From Candidatus Chlorohelix allophototropha (GTDB lineage Bacteria > Chloroflexota > Chloroflexia > Chloroheliales > Chloroheliaceae): 64,000 nucleotides of DNA. The position numbers were made by a program, and so were the translations under genes. Of this stretch, positions 23,064-30,561 are shown piece after piece (positions within the stretch are counted from its first letter, which is position 1; each line of letters opens with the position of its first letter). The stretch spans positions 1,984,001 to 2,048,000 of the forward strand of contig NZ_CP128400.1 of assembly GCF_030389965.1 (NCBI RefSeq). The letters run 5' to 3'. The notes beneath the pieces are model-generated. The model saw only the letters and a list, made by a program, of their open reading frames with translations. It had not been told where the DNA came from and did no database searches.

Positions 23064-24140
23064 TTACGAACCAACTCCCCACAACTTGATGGTTCTATCC
23101 ACGCCCCCAGAGGCGAGGGTGTTTCCGTCCGGGCTGAAAGCTAGCGTATGGACAAGGGAAATATGCCCCGCGAGGGTGTTGCGCAGATTACCGGAAGAGA
23201 CCTCCCACAGCTTGATGGTGTTATCCCAACTACCGGAAGCGAGGGTCTTTCCGTCCGGACTGTACGCTATCGAAGTGACAAAATTAGAATGCCCTATGAG
23301 GGTGTTGAGCAACTTGCCGGAGTTGGCATCCCACAGCTTGATGGTGTTATCCCAACTACCGGAGGCAAGGGTTTTCCCATCCGAGCTGTACGCTACCGAA
23401 AAGACCCAGTAAGAATGCCCTATGAGGGTGTTGAGCAACTTGCCAGAGTTGACCTCCCACAATTTGATGGTTCTATCATAACTACCAGAGGCGAGGGTTT
23501 TTCCGTCGAGGCTAAATGCTATCGATTGGACAGCACTGCAATGCCCGAAGAGGGTGTTGAGCAGTTTGCCGGAATCGGCATTCCACAGCTTGATAGTACA
23601 ATCCCCACTGGCGGAGGCAAGGGTTTTCCCGTCCGGGCTAAATGCTATCGAATAAAGATTGTTTGAATGTCCTATGAGGGTGTTGAGCAACTTGCCAGAG
23701 TTGGCATCCCACAGCTTGATGGTGTTATCCCAACTACCGGAAGCGAGAGTCTTTCCGTCCGGGCTGTACGCTATCGAAGTGACAAAATTAGAATGCCCTA
23801 TGAGGGTGTTGAGCAACTTGCCAGAGTTGGCATCCCACAGCTTGATGGTGTTATCTCCACTGGCGGATGCAAGGGTTTTCCCATCGGGGCTGAAGGCTAC
23901 CGAAAAGACAGTGTGAGAATGCCCGGAGAGGGGTTTAAAAGAAGTAGTAGGTGGCGCAACTTGAGCTACCAGCCACTGCTCTTCTAGACGTTCAATCGCT
24001 TGCTCTGTATCCTGACGCTCAATAATCATATGAGGCGGCGCATAGAGTTCTCCAAACTTGGCAATCCGCTCGTTGATGGTGGCGAGGCGTTGGCGCTGAA
24101 TATCAAGCTGACTTTGGAGAGATTCTTGATCATTACTCAT
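23064..24140 (-). CDS. Soluble WD40 protein, seven repeats
   Basis: 358 residues from ATG 24140, preceded by AGGAGG at 6-7 bases. It has the same helical N-terminal domain as its neighbours (ESLQSQLDIQRQRLATINER; PPHMIIERQDTEQAIERLEE) but lacks the TM helix and stalk, so the propeller is probably cytosolic. Seven WD40 repeats follow, from GHSHTVFSVAFSPDGKTLAS to GGVDRTIKLWGVGS. Two of them (GHSNFVTSIAYSPDGKTLAS) are almost identical, indicating repeat shuffling. The helical domain resembles adaptor domains that recruit effectors such as TIR or peptidases in bacterial conflict systems, and a TIR-WD40 protein is encoded immediately upstream. Confidence 0.87.
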   Translation of the reverse strand: MSNDQESLQSQLDIQRQRLATINERIAKFGELYAPPHMIIERQDTEQAIERLEEQWLVAQVAPPTTSFKPLSGHSHTVFSVAFSPDGKTLASASGDNTIKLWDANSGKLLNTLIGHSNFVTSIAYSPDGKTLASGSWDNTIKLWDANSGKLLNTLIGHSNNLYSIAFSPDGKTLASASGDCTIKLWNADSGKLLNTLFGHCSAVQSIAFSLDGKTLASGSYDRTIKLWEVNSGKLLNTLIGHSYWVFSVAYSSDGKTLASGSWDNTIKLWDANSGKLLNTLIGHSNFVTSIAYSPDGKTLASGSWDNTIKLWEVSSGNLRNTLAGHISLVHTLAFSPDGNTLASGGVDRTIKLWGVGS

Positions 24141-24196
24141 ACTATCCTCCTGCCATGTCCGAAACAAAGCCTAAACCGCCTCTAAACTTCGGGAAT

Positions 24197-24225
24197 ATTA
24201 TAACGGGATGGGGTGTGAGGGGCAA
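24197..24225 (-). promoter_or_regulatory. Promoter of WD40 gene 3
   Basis: TTGCCC (24225-24220), a 17-base spacer and TATAAT (24202-24197) on the minus strand, in the gap between the TIR-WD40 stop and this gene. The block is nearly identical to those at 20617 and 22028. Confidence 0.76.
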
Positions 24226-24258
24226 GCAAGCGAGGGAAATCGCCCCTCTACCATGTTG

Positions 24259-25758
24259 CTACTGCACTCCCCACAGCTTGATGGTGCTATCCGCACTGGC
24301 GGAGGCGAGGGTCTTCCCATCGGGGCTGAATGCTACCGACCAGACCCAGTTAGAATGCCCGGAAAGAGTGTTGAGCAGATTGCCGGAGTTAGCATCCCAC
24401 AGTTTGATGGAATTATCCTTGCTGGCGGAGGCAAGGGTCTTCCCGTCGGGGCTAAAGGCTACCGAATATACAGAGTCAGAGCGCACGGAGAGGGTGATGA
24501 GCAGTTTGCCAGAGCTGACTTCCCACAATTTGATGGCACTATCCGAACTGCCGGAGGCGAGGGTTTTCCCATCCGGGCTGAAAGCTATTGTCCAGATAGC
24601 GGTTGAATGTTCCGTGAGAACTCTCAACAATTTGCCTGAAACACTGTCCCAAATTTTAACAGATTCATCAACACTTCCAGAGGCAATAGTCTTTCCATCC
24701 GGGCTGAAAGCTACTGAATCGACAATGTTTAAATGCCCGGCGAGGGTGTTGAGCAGTTTGCCAGAGCTGATTTCCCACAATTTGATAGTATTATCTCTAC
24801 TGCCAGAGGCGAGGGTTTTCCCATCCGGGCTGAAAGCTACCGAATAAAGATTGTTAGAATGCCCGGCGAGGGTGTTGAGCAACTTGCCGGAGTTAGCATC
24901 CCACAGCTTGACGGTATTATCTCCACTGCCGGAGGCAAGTATTTTCCCGTCGGGACTGAAGGCTACCGATCCGACAAACCCAGAATGCCCTGAGAGGGTA
25001 TTGAGCAACTTGCCGGAATTGACATCCCACAGCTTGATAGTGTTATCCTCACTCCCTGAAGCGATGGTCTTTCCGTCCGGGCTAAAAGCTACCGAAAATA
25101 CAGCACCTAAATGCCCTGAGAGGGTGTTGAGTAGCTTAAAAGAAGTAACGGATTTTCCGGCAGTTGCTTGCATTACTGCAAACACAATCACAAGTGCTAG
25201 TACAATTACTCCCACCAGCCATTTTAGCCATTTGCCCCAATCTTCCCCCTTTCTGAACGGGTCGTCTTTGTGTTTAACCTGCTCGGTGGGGGGTGTGGGG
25301 GGTGCAGCCTTGTTTATCGTCACACCCACCTGCTCGGCTCGTACTTGCAAAGTCTTCAGCAACTTTTCATGTGCGCTCGCTTCGTAGTAATTCAGCAAAT
25401 GCCATTCTTTCAGGCGACGCGGCATCTCGCAATCGCGCAACTTGAGTGGGATGATAAATATCCGGTCTTCCGGCATATAATCCGCCTTATCCAGCGCAAT
25501 CTTGATTTCGCGCTGCACATAGCCCTCTTTGCTAACTGATTCGGACGAGAGACACACCAATATTGCGTGGCTTTCTTCCACCGCCTTCTCGATTTCATCG
25601 TGCCATCGCTGTCCGGCCAGTAGCTTTTCTTCGTCCAGCCACGGGTCAATCCAGCTGACGGTTTGCAAGCGGTGATATAGCGACCGCACCGCCTTTTTAT
25701 CCCCGGAGGAGTGGCATAGAAAGACTCTTAGCTTGGTGGGGGCGGGCATATTAGGCAT
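24259..25758 (-). CDS. TIR domain-TM-WD40 protein
   Basis: 499 residues. Residues 8-135 are a TIR domain: LRVFLCHSSGDKKAVRSLYH, then WIDPWLDEEKLLAGQRWHDE, IEKAVEESHAILVCLSSESV, and IFIIPLKLRDCEMPRRL. The Glu in the QRWHDEIEKA helix is in the usual place for the NAD+-cleaving residue of TIR NADases. A TM helix (WLVGVIVLALVIVFAVMQA) is at about 180-198. Seven WD40 repeats follow and end in TIKLWGVQ. The TIR would face the cytoplasm and the propeller the outside. Start 25758 has a weak site. TIR proteins with a sensor domain can be abortive-infection effectors; that role is inferred here. It is the most upstream gene of the four WD40 loci. Confidence 0.87.
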   Translation of the reverse strand: MPNMPAPTKLRVFLCHSSGDKKAVRSLYHRLQTVSWIDPWLDEEKLLAGQRWHDEIEKAVEESHAILVCLSSESVSKEGYVQREIKIALDKADYMPEDRIFIIPLKLRDCEMPRRLKEWHLLNYYEASAHEKLLKTLQVRAEQVGVTINKAAPPTPPTEQVKHKDDPFRKGEDWGKWLKWLVGVIVLALVIVFAVMQATAGKSVTSFKLLNTLSGHLGAVFSVAFSPDGKTIASGSEDNTIKLWDVNSGKLLNTLSGHSGFVGSVAFSPDGKILASGSGDNTVKLWDANSGKLLNTLAGHSNNLYSVAFSPDGKTLASGSRDNTIKLWEISSGKLLNTLAGHLNIVDSVAFSPDGKTIASGSVDESVKIWDSVSGKLLRVLTEHSTAIWTIAFSPDGKTLASGSSDSAIKLWEVSSGKLLITLSVRSDSVYSVAFSPDGKTLASASKDNSIKLWDANSGNLLNTLSGHSNWVWSVAFSPDGKTLASASADSTIKLWGVQ

Positions 25759-25835
25759 ACCATCAACTTTACATAAAAATAGTGTAATCCTAGCTTATCT
25801 GAAACAAGCGATAAACTGCCGCTAAACATGAAAAT

Positions 25836-25864
25836 ATTATAACGAGGTAAATGGTGATGGGCAA
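25836..25864 (-). promoter_or_regulatory. Promoter of the TIR-WD40 gene
   Basis: TTGCCC (25864-25859), 17 bases, TATAAT (25841-25836) on the minus strand. The spacer has diverged from the three sister promoters, but the boxes, spacing and the AAACAAGCGATAAACTGCCG leader are kept. Confidence 0.7.
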
Positions 25865-25989
25865 GCCAACCCAACGCGGGCGTGTCGAGCCACGCCCCTA
25901 CAAATCAATTAAAACCTCAAAATTCTATTAATCTAATTTTAATATTCGGCTGAAATGGGGCATTTTCTTAACCGGAATTAACCAATTAT

Positions 25990-26005
25990 TAGTACATTTG
26001 TACTA
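25990..26005. promoter_or_regulatory. Perfect palindrome matching a LexA-box pattern, upstream site
   Basis: TAGTACATTTGTACTA is a perfect inverted repeat around TT. Its core AGTACATTTGTACT fits the cyanobacterial LexA consensus RGTACNNNDGTWCB (consensus given from memory). A second match lies 96 bp further at 26087-26100, inside the promoter of the phage-derived operon. Confidence 0.55.
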
Positions 26006-26052
26006 TTTTATGCACGGATGGGCTAAAAGCTACAAAAATGTAGCACGAAAAT

Positions 26053-26100
26053 TTGATGCCATGCGAGAAGTGGGTATGATACTGACAGTACAAATGTTCG
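26053..26100 (+). promoter_or_regulatory. Promoter of the phage-derived operon with a LexA-box-like operator
   Basis: TTGATG (26053-26058), 16 bases, TATGAT (26075-26080) makes a plausible sigma-70 type promoter. AGTACAAATGTTCG (26087-26100), starting 7 bases after the -10, would cover the transcription start and fits RGTACNNNDGTWCB exactly. A repressor there would block initiation. The first gene starts at 26128 after GAAAGGAGGGAGG, a very strong ribosome site. Confidence 0.6.
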
Positions 26101-26127
26101 TATTTCTATTCGAAAGGAGGGAGGCAG

Positions 26128-26541
26128 ATGGCGAGACGGTGCGCCCGTGAGGGTTGCAAGGCGTGGGCAAAGCGCGGCGGAGAGCTATGTGCCTCTCACC
26201 AGATTGCACCAGTGCCAAAGCAGCATGAGAGTTCCGGTTTGTATGAGCAGATTTTGACGGAGGAAGAACTTGAGCAATTGGGTCAGGTTACGCAGGGCGA
26301 GCTTTACGGGCTGGATCGGGAGATTCGGGTCACGATGGTGGCATTTGCGCGGCTCTTTCGGGAGGGGCGTTTTAAGGACGCAACGATGGTGGCGATTTAT
26401 AAAGCCCGTTTGCTGGAAGCTCGGCAGCATTTGCTGGAAAGCGGTAAGGGCGAGTTGGCAAGTGAGCTTGAAACGTGGTTGGCAGATTTTGAAGACCAGC
26501 CGGAAAAGGAAGGTGAAGATGGAAACGAGGGTGACAGATGA
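26128..26541 (+). CDS. Small Cys/His-start protein, first gene of the phage-derived operon
   Basis: 137 residues. The N-terminus (CAREGCKAWAKRGGELCASH, residues 5-24) has a C-x4-C-x10-C-x2-H pattern that could bind zinc. The rest is helical and acidic (TEEELEQLGQVTQGELYGLD, FARLFREGRFKDATMVAIYK, ARLLEARQHLLESGKGELAS). It sits where a terminase small subunit or scaffold would be expected at the head of a packaging operon, but no HTH is obvious and the family is unknown. It overlaps the next small gene by 23 bp, so the two are translationally coupled. The ribosome site (AGGAGGGAGG) is exceptionally strong. Confidence 0.75.
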   Translation: MARRCAREGCKAWAKRGGELCASHQIAPVPKQHESSGLYEQILTEEELEQLGQVTQGELYGLDREIRVTMVAFARLFREGRFKDATMVAIYKARLLEARQHLLESGKGELASELETWLADFEDQPEKEGEDGNEGDR

Positions 26542-26698
26542 GAAGCGAGAGGAACAGGCGGTGCGCCCGGTAGAGGTTGCGCCTGAGCCACCGCGAGTGA
26601 CTCCGGTGGGCGCGGGCGGTGGGCAGCGGGTGACGCTGGTGGATGTGACGCGGATGAGTCCGTATCAGAAGATTCGCTACGGTTTGGAGAAACGTTAG
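26519..26698 (+). CDS. 59-residue basic protein of the phage-derived operon
   Basis: It starts at ATG 26519 inside the end of the previous gene, with AGGAAGGTGA about 6 bases upstream, and stops at 26698, 15 bp before the capsid gene. The sequence runs METRVTDEKREEQAVRPVEV, a Pro/Gly-rich middle (PPRVTPVGAGGGQRVTLVDV) and the basic end MSPYQKIRYGLEKR. It is too short and low-complexity for a family call. Its position just before the capsid gene would suit a scaffold, decoration or head-assembly factor. Confidence 0.6.
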   Translation: METRVTDEKREEQAVRPVEVAPEPPRVTPVGAGGGQRVTLVDVTRMSPYQKIRYGLEKR

Positions 26699-26713
26699 AA
26701 AGGAGCAGGAACG

Positions 26714-27619
26714 ATGGGATTAACTTTGACACAGGCAGCGAGCCTGACAAACGATGTGTTGGTGCAGGGGGTGGCGGAGGCAATTGTGACGGAATGTCCG
26801 TTGCTGAGTCGCTTGCCGTTTTACGATTTGAACGGCACGCAATTGGTGTGGAACGAGGAAAGCGCGTTGGGTAGCCCTAGCACTTATTGGTATGCGGTGG
26901 GCGATAGTTGGGAGGAGGCGAGTTTTACGCCGATACAGCGTACCAAAGCTCTGACGGTGTTGGGCGGCGATGCGGACGTGGATAATTTTCTGGCGCAGAC
27001 TTACCGCAACCCGAACGATTTGGTGGCTGTTACCATCGAGGAAAAGGCAAAGGCGGTGGGTTATCAGTTTAATCAGGCGATTATTATGGGCGATTCGGCG
27101 ACTACTACGAATCAGTTTGACGGGGTGAAGAAGTATATCGGGACGGGAACGCAACGGCTGGTGGCAGGGGCAACCGGTGCGGCTTTGACGCTGGATATGC
27201 TCGACCAACTGATTGATGCGGTGAAGCCGGGCAAGCCCGATGTGTTGGTGCTGAGTCGGCGCACTCGGCGCAAGTTGAAAGCGTTGTGGAGGGCTTCGGG
27301 CATCGGCTACGAAACGATGGAAGCGTTCGGGCAACAGGCGTTGGCGTATGACGGTATTCCGGTGCTGGTGGACGATAATTTGCCGGATACGGAGGGCAAC
27401 GAGACAGGCATCACCGGAACAAATCTATCAAGCGTGTACGCGCTGCAATTCGGGATGAAGCGGGGCGTAATCGGTCTGACCAACGGCGGTTTGCAGGTAG
27501 AGGAAGTGGGCGCGTTGGAGAGCAAGAACGCGCACCGCTATCGGATTCGCTGGTATTGCGCCTTGGCGGTGACTCGTGCGCCGGGGGTGGCAAGGCTGGC
27601 GGGTGTGAACGCGAGTTAG
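26714..27619 (+). CDS. Phage major capsid protein (HK97-like)
   Basis: 301 residues: SLTNDVLVQGVAEAIVTECP near the start, then the E-loop-like WYAVGDSWEEASFTPIQRTK, a P-domain helix (NDLVAVTIEEKAKAVGYQFN), and the A-domain section QLIDAVKPGKPDVLVLSRRT through VYALQFGMKRGVIGLTNGG. This order is typical of HK97-fold coat proteins of about 300 residues that have no cleaved delta domain. No prohead protease gene is nearby, consistent with an unprocessed coat. AAAGGAGCAGG precedes the ATG. It is 9 bp before the adaptor gene, in one transcription unit with portal and terminase. Encapsulin-type compartments share the fold, but the portal and terminase downstream favour a phage capsid. Confidence 0.82.
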   Translation: MGLTLTQAASLTNDVLVQGVAEAIVTECPLLSRLPFYDLNGTQLVWNEESALGSPSTYWYAVGDSWEEASFTPIQRTKALTVLGGDADVDNFLAQTYRNPNDLVAVTIEEKAKAVGYQFNQAIIMGDSATTTNQFDGVKKYIGTGTQRLVAGATGAALTLDMLDQLIDAVKPGKPDVLVLSRRTRRKLKALWRASGIGYETMEAFGQQALAYDGIPVLVDDNLPDTEGNETGITGTNLSSVYALQFGMKRGVIGLTNGGLQVEEVGALESKNAHRYRIRWYCALAVTRAPGVARLAGVNAS

Positions 27620-27628
27620 GAGGGCGCG

Positions 27629-28201
27629 ATGACCAGTAAAGCAGAGTTGCGCGAGCGGGTGCGCGTGGAGTTGGGCGATACGGTGGCGACTTATCTGTGG
27701 TCAGATGCGGCTTTGAACGAGTGGATCGGCGCGGCTATCGAGGAGTGGTCGCGCCTCGCTCCACCGCAACGCAGCCAGACGTTGACTACGGTGGCGGGGA
27801 CGCTGGTTTATACGCTGGCGGTGGCGCATCAGGGGCTTTTGAGCGTGAGGGCAGCGGGGCGTGATGTGGCGTTGGATGAGCGATTGTGGCGCGAACAAAG
27901 CGATGGGACGGTGCAACGGCTGGCGTTCGAGTTCGATCCCGGTTCGGTGAGCTATACGCTGGAATATTTGGGCTGGTACGCACTACCCACCGCCGATGCA
28001 AGTGTGTTGGAAGTGGCGGGAAGCGCGGAACGGGCGTTGGTTTTTCGGGTGTGCCAGCGGGCGTTGAGTTGGCTAGAATCGCAGCGCGGAAAGACGCGGG
28101 GGCAGCCTTCTCCTACCGGGTCGGCGCATTACGAGAAGCTGTTCCGAGAGCAGCGGGGTTTGTTTGCGGCGAAGGGTCGCGGGTTGCGCTTGAGGTTGTA
28201 G
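27629..28201 (+). CDS. Head-tail adaptor/connector-like protein
   Basis: 190 residues. The N-terminal helices (KAELRERVRVELGDTVATYL, WSDAALNEWIGAAIEEWSRL) are typical of the gp6/gp15-like head completion proteins of tailed phages. A beta-rich middle (QTLTTVAGTLVYTLAVAHQG, FDPGSVSYTLEYLGWYALP) and a C-terminal helical part (LVFRVCQRALSWLESQRGKT; HYEKLFREQRGLFAAKG) complete it. It would form the ring between portal and tail. It begins 9 bp after the capsid gene. The family call is by architecture and position rather than by a diagnostic motif. Confidence 0.68.
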   Translation: MTSKAELRERVRVELGDTVATYLWSDAALNEWIGAAIEEWSRLAPPQRSQTLTTVAGTLVYTLAVAHQGLLSVRAAGRDVALDERLWREQSDGTVQRLAFEFDPGSVSYTLEYLGWYALPTADASVLEVAGSAERALVFRVCQRALSWLESQRGKTRGQPSPTGSAHYEKLFREQRGLFAAKGRGLRLRL

Positions 28202-28346
28202 GAAGATTTCAAGCAGATGTATGAACGTTCGTTTATTACAATTATGCTTGTGCAAGAATGAATGAACGTTCGGATATAGATAAAGAGGGCGAATTAGAAA
28301 CGACCATAGGGGTTAAGTCAATCCGAAATTATGAAGGGAGGTTGGT

Positions 28347-30362
28347 ATGGTTACGGCGGGAGTGACGCATGATGTGGCGCTGGATGGAGTGGGCTATATG
28401 CTGGCGGGAGGGAAGGATGCCTATGTTTGCGGAGGGACGAGTGGGCGTGCGCCGGGATTGTCGAGCGGAGCGGCAACGGGCGCAAGCTGCTCGAATGTGC
28501 TGGCGGATGTGCGGCGGATGGTGTTTGAGGATTGGCAAGCAGATGCAGATTGGTATGCCAGCGAACCCGGAAAACCGGCACAATTGCAAGGGGTGCGCCC
28601 TTTACTAGGCGGAACGGCGGTGACGCTGCCACCCGCGCCGCGCAGCTTTGCGTTGGCGGGAACACCTTCGGAGAGTCGCTATAGCGTTTGCGTGTATAAC
28701 AGCACGAATTATTTCAGTATCGGCAGCAAGCTGTACAAGCTGACCGCCGATGCCAGCAAGAGTTTTACGGGCTTTGTGGATACAGGCTTGAGCTTTGCCG
28801 GAAGCATTTCGGATATGTGCGTGCATAATGGGTTGCTGTTTATCGCTTGCCTTAGCTCAAAAACCTACACCTACGACGGGGCAACGTTAATAGACGTAAC
28901 CGCCACTTACGGCGGTTCTTTTTATGTGGCGAGCTACGCGGGGATGCTGTTCTGGACTTCGGGCGGTTCTTCGGAGGTGTTGAACTGGCGCATTCCGGCG
29001 ACCAGCGTCAATTATAGCCAAAATATAGGGGCGATTGTGGCAGCGTTAGTTCCGGCGGGTGGTTCGCTATGGGTCGGGGGCGAAACGGGGCTGTTCCGCT
29101 TGACCGGACATTTGAGGGCGGGAAATCCTTCTAGCGCACCGGGCGTGCTGAATTTGTTCGAGCCAGAGCTTGTGCTGGTCGCGCCTGTTTCGCCTTTTCG
29201 TCCGCTTGCCAGCCAACTCTCGGAGTATAACTTTTATCGGATGGTGGCAGCACACGGCTATTTGTGGTTTCCGGTGAACGGGCGGTTGTATCGCCTGCGC
29301 TTTTCGGACAGTTTGGGGGTAGCGCAGGGCATTATCGAGCCACAACCGCTGTACGGGAAGTCGCGCGGTCTGAGTTTTTGCGATGGGCTGGTGGTGTGGG
29401 TGTGCGAGTCGGGCGGTTGGCGTTATATCTGGTGTTGGGAGCCGGGGCTGGAATGGTGGTTGCTGGACGCGGGCGGGCTGAGTACCCAAAATTACGGGCA
29501 GCCTTTTTGCGGCTTTCCGACCTGTCGGGATGCGGCAATTTGCTGTACGGTGCAGGGCGAAAACCGGGTGACGCGCTGGTGTTTGGATAATTCCTATCCT
29601 TCTGGGCGCAACCCTTCTAGCTTCGGCTTGAGCGATGTGACGGCAACGGGCTATATCCGCTTGCCGGGTCTGAGCTTGGAAGATTTGGCGCGGGTGGGCG
29701 GAGAGAACGGGCGGGTGGCGGTGGCGCGAATTACCGCAATCGGGGTGGAGTGGGGTTTGCCCGGGGGCTTGAATAACTGGTTCGACCCTTCGCCCTATGT
29801 AACGGGCGGGGCAAGCGCAGGCACAATCAAGTTTGAGCCGCAGTTTTCCACTAACGCGGGGGCAAGCTGGACTTCGGCGGGAGCGTATGCGCCAACCGCA
29901 GGCGCGAATTTTCAGAACGGGAAGCGGCGTTGGGAGATAAATTCCACGTTGGGCGAGGCGGTGACGGTAGCCGGGACGCAGCCGGGTTGTTACGAGATTT
30001 TGCTGAAGCTGGAAGGGGCGCATTTTCCGGCGGTGCGGCGGGTGTGGCTGGAATATCGCTTGGAACGGGTGCAGCATGCCAGCAAGCGCGAGTGGAAATT
30101 GCGGCTGTCGCTATCCGAGCCAGTCACCACGCCGGGATTGAGCGGGCAACCGGGCAGCGCGAACGGGGGTTGGAGTTCGGTTTCGTCCGCTTTGTCCGCG
30201 ATAAGGACGTTGTGGAGTAGCGGTAATACGGTGGATTTTTATGATTTGGACGGTAGCGGCGCATATCGGGTGAAGGTGGCGAGTTTCAAGGCGTTGCGCC
30301 TTTCCGCCTCTGCCCCTTACGAATGGGAGATGGCGTTGACGTTGGCGGAGGTGCAGGAGTGA
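28347..30362 (+). CDS. Large virion structural-type protein, propeller-like
   Basis: 671 residues, start ATG 28347 after GGGAGG. There is no signal peptide. The sequence is beta-rich with repeated short blades (YSVCVYNSTNYFSIGSKLYK, MCVHNGLLFIACLSSKTYTY, GGSLWVGGETGLFRLTGHL, GYLWFPVNGRLYRLRFSDS), suggesting a beta-propeller of 5-7 blades in residues 100-420. The C-terminal 230 residues resemble a tail or baseplate-like beta domain (WKLRLSLSEPVTTPG; FYDLDGSGAYRVKVASFKAL; YEWEMALTLAEVQE). It sits between the adaptor and portal genes, so a tail or receptor-binding component is most likely. Family unknown to me. Two ATGAACGTTCG sequences lie in the 145-bp gap upstream. Confidence 0.65.
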   Translation: MVTAGVTHDVALDGVGYMLAGGKDAYVCGGTSGRAPGLSSGAATGASCSNVLADVRRMVFEDWQADADWYASEPGKPAQLQGVRPLLGGTAVTLPPAPRSFALAGTPSESRYSVCVYNSTNYFSIGSKLYKLTADASKSFTGFVDTGLSFAGSISDMCVHNGLLFIACLSSKTYTYDGATLIDVTATYGGSFYVASYAGMLFWTSGGSSEVLNWRIPATSVNYSQNIGAIVAALVPAGGSLWVGGETGLFRLTGHLRAGNPSSAPGVLNLFEPELVLVAPVSPFRPLASQLSEYNFYRMVAAHGYLWFPVNGRLYRLRFSDSLGVAQGIIEPQPLYGKSRGLSFCDGLVVWVCESGGWRYIWCWEPGLEWWLLDAGGLSTQNYGQPFCGFPTCRDAAICCTVQGENRVTRWCLDNSYPSGRNPSSFGLSDVTATGYIRLPGLSLEDLARVGGENGRVAVARITAIGVEWGLPGGLNNWFDPSPYVTGGASAGTIKFEPQFSTNAGASWTSAGAYAPTAGANFQNGKRRWEINSTLGEAVTVAGTQPGCYEILLKLEGAHFPAVRRVWLEYRLERVQHASKREWKLRLSLSEPVTTPGLSGQPGSANGGWSSVSSALSAIRTLWSSGNTVDFYDLDGSGAYRVKVASFKALRLSASAPYEWEMALTLAEVQE

Positions 30363-30530
30363 GGCGGGGTTGGTAGGGGCGCATTCCGATGCGTCCTCGA
30401 TGGGTGGCGTTTATCGTGGGGGTTGGTGGCGATAAAAGAAGGGCGTATTCAAATACGCCCCTACGGGTTAATTCTCTTGGTATAGGTGAGAGGTTGGTAG
30501 GGGCGCATTCCGATGCGTCCTCGATGAATG
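30363..30530. repeat. Palindromic units between two phage-derived genes
   Basis: GTAGGGGCGCATTCCGATGC followed by GTCCTCGATG occurs twice (about 30373 and 30495). Between them is GGGCGTATTCAAATACGCCC at about 30438-30457. These GTAGGGGCG-type palindromes are the same dispersed kind as elsewhere in the window and show that the phage-derived block has been resident long enough to acquire host repeats, or that it arrived with them. Confidence 0.65.
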
Positions 30531-30561
30531 GCGGGTAAATTGAGAAGAAGGAGAAAATTAA

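Noticed and set aside
19034..25758. Long regular DNA repeats that could be taken for an array
   Set aside because: They are the 126-bp coding units of WD40 repeats; the period and reading frame fit the proteins, and opposite-strand frames with SLPEARVFPSG-type repeats are shadows.
26714..27619. Encapsulin-type nanocompartment instead of phage capsid
   Set aside because: Portal and terminase genes follow in the same operon and no cargo enzyme is adjacent; a packaging capsid explains the context better.
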